From contig CAYXKM010000197.1 in the NCBI GenBank assembly GCA_964465665.1, positions 1 to 8,672 on the forward strand: a stretch of DNA of 8,672 nucleotides, read 5' to 3'. Positions within the stretch are counted from its first letter, which is position 1; each line of letters opens with the position of its first letter. The stretch is from JAKEGN01 sp964465665. GTDB taxonomy: Bacteria; Pseudomonadota; Gammaproteobacteria; Steroidobacterales; Woeseiaceae. Shown in pieces: positions 5,449 to 8,672 of the stretch. The translations under genes and the position numbers were made by a program. The notes under the pieces are model-generated. The model was not told the DNA's origin, ran no database searches, and worked only from the letters and a program-made list of their open reading frames with translations.

Positions 5449-5454
5449 TCGATC

Positions 5455-6903
5455 GTGAGAGTTCCAGCCCGGAGTCTGATTTCCCGGCACGTGTTGCCGT
5501 TGAGTCTGTTATTGACAATTGCGGTGTCCTACGCAGTGGCGGCGGCGAACGTCGAACTTCCCGCCGCTGTTCGCGGCGTGCTCAACGTGCGAAACCTTCC
5601 GGACGATACCCTGAGCATATACATACAGGAAGTCGGCAGCAGCGAATCGCTGTTGGCATGGAACGAGGCCCGGCCGCGGAATCCGGCGTCGGTAGCCAAA
5701 CTGCTCACGACCCTGGTTGCCATTGACATGCTCGGGCCGTCCTATCGCTGGAAAACCGAGGTCTACCTGCAGGGCAAGGTCCAGGACGGCAGACTGGAAG
5801 GCAATCTGGCTCTCAAAGGGTACGGCGATCCGTTCCTCGTAACCGAGCGTGTCTGGCAGATGCTGCGACAGATTCGGCAGAGCGGTATACAACATATCGA
5901 TGGCGATCTCCTGCTGGACGACAGTTACTTCAGCGTCGACTCAGCCGACCCTGCAGGCTTCGATGGCGAACCGCTCCGGGCATACAACGTATATCCGAAT
6001 GCGTTGCTGACGAACTTCAAGGTCGTGCGTTACATCTTCGAGCCGGATCCGGCCTCGCGGGCAGTGCGGGTCACTCTCGATCCGGCCCTGGACAACCTGC
6101 AGGTGATCAATCAGCTCGCGCAGGTCAAAGGCAGCTGCTATGGCTACCAGCGTGGTATCACGATCACGCCGAACGAGAATTACGATCGTTTTGTTCTGAG
6201 CGGCCGTTTTCCGGATGGTTGCAAGTCATACGCGCTGGATCGCACGGCACTGGGGCATAACGAGTTCACTTACGGCTTGTTCAAGTCGATCTGGCAGGAG
6301 TCGGGCGGCAGCATATCCGGTAGCTGGAAGAACCATGTCGTGCCGCCGGACTCGACTCCCTACCTTACATTCGAATCGCAGCCGTTGTCCGACGTCATTA
6401 CCATGATCAACAAGCACAGCAACAACGTGATGTCGCGGCAGCTGCTGTACACACTGGCTGCCGAGACGCTCGGTGCGCCAGGAACGGAACAGGGCGGCCG
6501 GGACGTCGTTCAGCAATGGCTTGACGCACACAACCTCAGTTCTCCCGCACTCAGGCTGGATAACGGGGCGGGGTTATCCCGTGACGCGCGCGTGACGGCC
6601 AGACAGGTTTCGGACCTGCTGCATTTTGCATATTCGAGCCCGTTCATGCCCGAGTACCTGTCATCCTTGTCGCTCTCAGGCCTGGATGGCACGCTTGCGC
6701 GCCGGTTTCGCAACAATCCGCTGACAGGGAAGGCACATATGAAAACAGGATCACTCGACCATGTAAGCGCCATCGCCGGATACCTGCAAAGCAGGAGCGG
6801 CAGACGATACATTGTCGTTGCATTGCAAAATCACACCGACGTTCATCGTGGTTCCGGTGAAGAGGTACAGGAAGCCTTGCTCAGATGGGTTTACGACAGG
6901 TGA
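5455..6903 (+). CDS. dacB: D-alanyl-D-alanine carboxypeptidase/endopeptidase (PBP4 type)
   Basis: This periplasmic class-C penicillin-binding protein removes the terminal D-Ala from peptidoglycan stem peptides and cuts D-Ala-mDAP cross-links (peptidase family S13). From GTG it is 482 residues, close to the usual 470-480. A signal peptide (basic RVPARSLISRH, core VLPLSLLLTIAVSYAVAA) ends near residue 31. All three active-site motifs are present: Ser79-Val-Ala-Lys82, with Ser79 as nucleophile, Ser322-Asn-Asn324, and Lys430-Thr-Gly432. The family block NPASVAKLLTT and the phrase LSLSGLDGTLARRF are intact. The long insertion between SxxK and SxN that is typical of the family is present and contains Cys228 and Cys256, a possible disulfide. 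The gene starts 80 bases after the sigma-54 activator on the same strand; no sigma-54 promoter is seen in that gap. Confidence 0.92.
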   Translation: MRVPARSLISRHVLPLSLLLTIAVSYAVAAANVELPAAVRGVLNVRNLPDDTLSIYIQEVGSSESLLAWNEARPRNPASVAKLLTTLVAIDMLGPSYRWKTEVYLQGKVQDGRLEGNLALKGYGDPFLVTERVWQMLRQIRQSGIQHIDGDLLLDDSYFSVDSADPAGFDGEPLRAYNVYPNALLTNFKVVRYIFEPDPASRAVRVTLDPALDNLQVINQLAQVKGSCYGYQRGITITPNENYDRFVLSGRFPDGCKSYALDRTALGHNEFTYGLFKSIWQESGGSISGSWKNHVVPPDSTPYLTFESQPLSDVITMINKHSNNVMSRQLLYTLAAETLGAPGTEQGGRDVVQQWLDAHNLSSPALRLDNGAGLSRDARVTARQVSDLLHFAYSSPFMPEYLSSLSLSGLDGTLARRFRNNPLTGKAHMKTGSLDHVSAIAGYLQSRSGRRYIVVALQNHTDVHRGSGEEVQEALLRWVYDR

Positions 6904-6978
6904 GTCGAGCCGTCGGCGATTGGCGACAGTTGCGCGACAGCCGAAAGCTAAATTCCGGGAACCTGCTGTAGTAAACTT

Positions 6979-6998
6979 CGGCCGAATGCCGGCCGAAT
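6979..6998 (+). repeat. Short direct repeat CGGCCGAAT
   Basis: CGGCCGAAT occurs at 6979-6987 and 6990-6998 in the 150-base gap between dacB and the SH3 protein gene. No convincing promoter or terminator was found in this gap. The repeat may be chance in GC-rich sequence. Confidence 0.4.
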
Positions 6999-7053
6999 CG
7001 TTTGCGTGATGCCGGAGTTCTGCCCCAATCGATGATGCAACGGAGATCTGGCA

Positions 7054-7641
7054 ATGCGCGTCGCAATCTGTTTATGCATACTGTTTCCGCTGTCCGTGTC
7101 GGCGGAGACCGCCTATGTCACTGACAATCTGAGGCTGGGACTGCATCGCGCAGCCGATACGAGCGACAGGGCATTTCGTACCCTCGACAGTGGCCAGCAG
7201 CTGGACATCATTTCCCGCGACAGAAACTACGCTCAGGTTCAGCTGCCGGACGGTACTCCCGGGTACGTCAAGGTTGCCTACCTGGTCTTCGACAAGCCTG
7301 CCAAACTTGTCGTCAGCGAAACCCAGCAGGCGCTGGAGTCACTGCAGCAGGAAATGGCCGAACTGAAAAAAGCGTTTGCGGCACCGGCCGCGACAATCGA
7401 GTCATTGCAGGCACAACTTGCGGAAAAGCAGGCGGCCCTGGACGAAAGCACCGGCACGCTGGAGCAAGCTGTTTCCGAGAATAACAGCTATCGACGGCGT
7501 TACGAACAGGCCCGGTTCAGCCTGCCCATTTCATGGGTTGCAGGTGCGATGGGCGTGTGTCTGCTGGCGGGTTTTATGGCTGCTCTCTGGTGGACCGACC
7601 ACCGCAGCCGCAAGCGCCACGGCGGCATTCGAATCTACTGA
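7054..7641 (+). CDS. SH3 domain and C-terminal anchor protein (YgiM-like)
   Basis: This 195-residue envelope protein matches the YgiM/TIGR04211 architecture. A signal peptide (CLCILFPLSVSA, cleaved before Glu18) is followed by a bacterial SH3 domain at about 19-79 (YVTDNLRLGLH..., TLDSGQQLDII, YAQVQLPDGTPGYVKVAYL). A heptad-rich coiled coil at about 86-152 leads to one membrane span at about 158-180 and a basic tail (HRSRKRHGG). The domain is therefore held in the periplasm on a stalk with its C-terminus in the cytoplasm. The role of the family is poorly known; bacterial SH3 domains often bind cell-wall peptides, which would fit the PBP4 gene upstream. GGAG (7042-7045) lies 8 bases before the ATG. 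The gene ends 27 bases from the convergent cysB stop. Confidence 0.88.
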   Translation: MRVAICLCILFPLSVSAETAYVTDNLRLGLHRAADTSDRAFRTLDSGQQLDIISRDRNYAQVQLPDGTPGYVKVAYLVFDKPAKLVVSETQQALESLQQEMAELKKAFAAPAATIESLQAQLAEKQAALDESTGTLEQAVSENNSYRRRYEQARFSLPISWVAGAMGVCLLAGFMAALWWTDHRSRKRHGGIRIY

Positions 7642-7665
7642 ATCGGGAAAGTGCCGGCCTGATTC
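7640..7665. terminator. Possible hairpin terminator between convergent genes
   Basis: GAATCGGG (7640-7647) and CCTGATTC (7658-7665) form an 8-pair stem with one G-T pair and a 10-base loop, starting in the stop codon of the SH3 gene and ending just before the cysB stop. There is no T-run on either strand, so intrinsic termination is doubtful. Confidence 0.25.
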
Positions 7666-7668
7666 GAT

Positions 7669-8672
7669 TCAAGCGGCCACGCAAAGACCCGTGGAACAGC
7701 CATTCCTCAATGGCAGCTTTACGTGGCGGAAAAACGAATCGATCTCCTGCTGACTTTCCGCCTGGGCAATGGACTGCAACTGCGTGTGTGTAATGTGCGG
7801 TGCGAACAGCTGGATGAAATCCATCATGTAGAGTCGCAAGGTCTGGTTTCGCCGAAACCCGATCCAGGTAGTGCTGCGCGGGAAAAGACCCGTTGCGTCT
7901 ATCGCCACCAGGTCCCGGTTGTCCTCATTCTCGTGCGCCATGCCGGCGACGATTCCGATGCCCAGGCCCATCCGGACATAAGTCTTGATGACGTCGGCGT
8001 CGCGCGCCGTAAATACGATGTCAGGTTTCAGGCCGTGACCCGCAAACGCCCGGTGCAGTGCGGAATCACCGCCAAAACTGAATACGTAACTGACGAGCGG
8101 ATACTTGGCGAGGTCAGTGATTGAGATCTTCCTGTCGAGCTTCGTCAACTCGTGATTCTTTGGTACGAGAATCTTTCGGTCCCATTGATAACCGGGAATC
8201 ATCAGCAATCCGCTGAAGAGATCACTGTTCCCGGTAGCAACGGCAATATCGACTTCGTTGTCCGCCACCATACAGGCGACTTGTTCCGACGTCCCCTGAT
8301 GCAGGTTGAGATTCACACGCGGGTAACGACGACGAAATTCCTGCACGATCTTCGGCAACACGTAACGTGCCTGGGTGTTTGTCGTGCCGATCGACAGCGT
8401 GCCTTCCTCTTCACGAAAATATTCAGTAGCGAAGCTGCGAATCTGCTCGACTTCCTGCATGATTACTCGCGCACGCCCTATGACACGCAAGCCGGCGTCC
8501 GTCACACGGTCCAGACTCTTGCCTTTTCGCGTGAACAACTGCAGCCCCAGTTCTTCTTCCAGCAACTTGAGCTGTTTGCTGACACCTGGCTGCGATGTGT
8601 ACAGGCGCTCGGCAGCGGCAGTTATGTTCAGGCCGTTGTCTGCAATTGCGAGCAGGTACTTGAGTTGTTGTA
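7669..8672 (-). CDS. cysB: CysB-type LysR regulator of sulfur assimilation (lacks start codon at right edge)
   Basis: CysB activates genes for sulfate uptake and cysteine synthesis in response to N-acetylserine. The frame runs to the window edge, where it reads (L)QQLKYLLAIADNGLNITAAA. By comparison with other CysB proteins that start MKLQQL, only about seven bases are missing. The winged helix-turn-helix (about 1-60, with AERLYTSQPGVSKQLKLLEEELG) is followed by the effector domain. Pocket residues TTNTQ (Thr100, Thr102, Gln103), Thr149 and Trp166 fit those known for the enterobacterial protein. The position matching Thr202 is Gly (in SYVFSFGGDS). FTARDADVIKTYVRMGLGIGIVAGMA and the C-terminal IGFRR...FIQLFAPH blocks are highly CysB-like. 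The C-terminus extends about ten residues past the usual IKLPEK-like end and includes two cysteines. The full length would be about 336 residues. Confidence 0.92.
   Translation of the reverse strand, partial: QQLKYLLAIADNGLNITAAAERLYTSQPGVSKQLKLLEEELGLQLFTRKGKSLDRVTDAGLRVIGRARVIMQEVEQIRSFATEYFREEEGTLSIGTTNTQARYVLPKIVQEFRRRYPRVNLNLHQGTSEQVACMVADNEVDIAVATGNSDLFSGLLMIPGYQWDRKILVPKNHELTKLDRKISITDLAKYPLVSYVFSFGGDSALHRAFAGHGLKPDIVFTARDADVIKTYVRMGLGIGIVAGMAHENEDNRDLVAIDATGLFPRSTTWIGFRRNQTLRLYMMDFIQLFAPHITHTQLQSIAQAESQQEIDSFFRHVKLPLRNGCSTGLCVAA

Noticed and set aside
5266..5454. Upstream 63-codon extension of dacB starting with ATG at 5266.
   Set aside because: It overlaps the activator's DNA-binding domain, has no family character, and a GTG with AGAGG at 5455 begins exactly at the signal peptide.
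6920..6934. TGGCGACAGTTGC as a sigma-54 promoter upstream of the SH3 gene.
   Set aside because: The GG and GC are 10 rather than 12 bases apart, which RpoN does not tolerate.

Overview
The window reads as a chromosomal segment of a GC-rich gammaproteobacterium. The main evidence is a clear CysB-type LysR regulator, a YgiM-like SH3/anchor protein, a PBP4-type peptidase and a sigma-54 enhancer-binding protein. No insertion sequence, tRNA, rRNA or CRISPR array is visible. The organism assignment is an inference from gene content alone.

Layout, left to right. Bases 1-559 hold the N-terminal part of a MATE efflux transporter (minus strand, running off the left edge). A 51-residue single-span membrane protein follows (720-875, plus), then a dienelactone-hydrolase-family lipoprotein (1026-1961, plus). 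The lipoprotein gene overlaps tail-to-tail with an unrecognised exported four-cysteine protein (1937-2488, minus). A PGPGW-type small membrane protein (2598-2855, plus) starts divergently from the latter.

The most interesting part is 2870-5374. A PAS-PAS-AAA+-Fis sigma-54 activator (3569-5374, plus) is divergent from a small exported protein with a GTG start (3097-3366, minus). The gap between them holds a near-consensus -24/-12 sigma-54 promoter pointing at the small gene. Two ACGGA/TCCGT dyads lie about 90 and 120 bp upstream of the predicted start site, where enhancer sites are expected, and they also sit on the regulator's own start region. The small gene is followed by about 225 bases of strongly structured non-coding sequence. 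This has two hairpins with matching C-rich loops and a GNRA-loop hairpin, and it ends in an intrinsic terminator on the same strand. My inference is one regulatory module: the activator binds the dyads and drives a sigma-54 transcript that encodes a secreted peptide and carries, or is processed to, a structured RNA.

The right side returns to housekeeping genes: a DacB/PBP4-type D-Ala-D-Ala carboxypeptidase/endopeptidase (5455-6903, plus), a YgiM-like SH3 protein (7054-7641, plus), and a convergent cysB (7669-8672, minus) that lacks only about seven bases of its start at the right edge.
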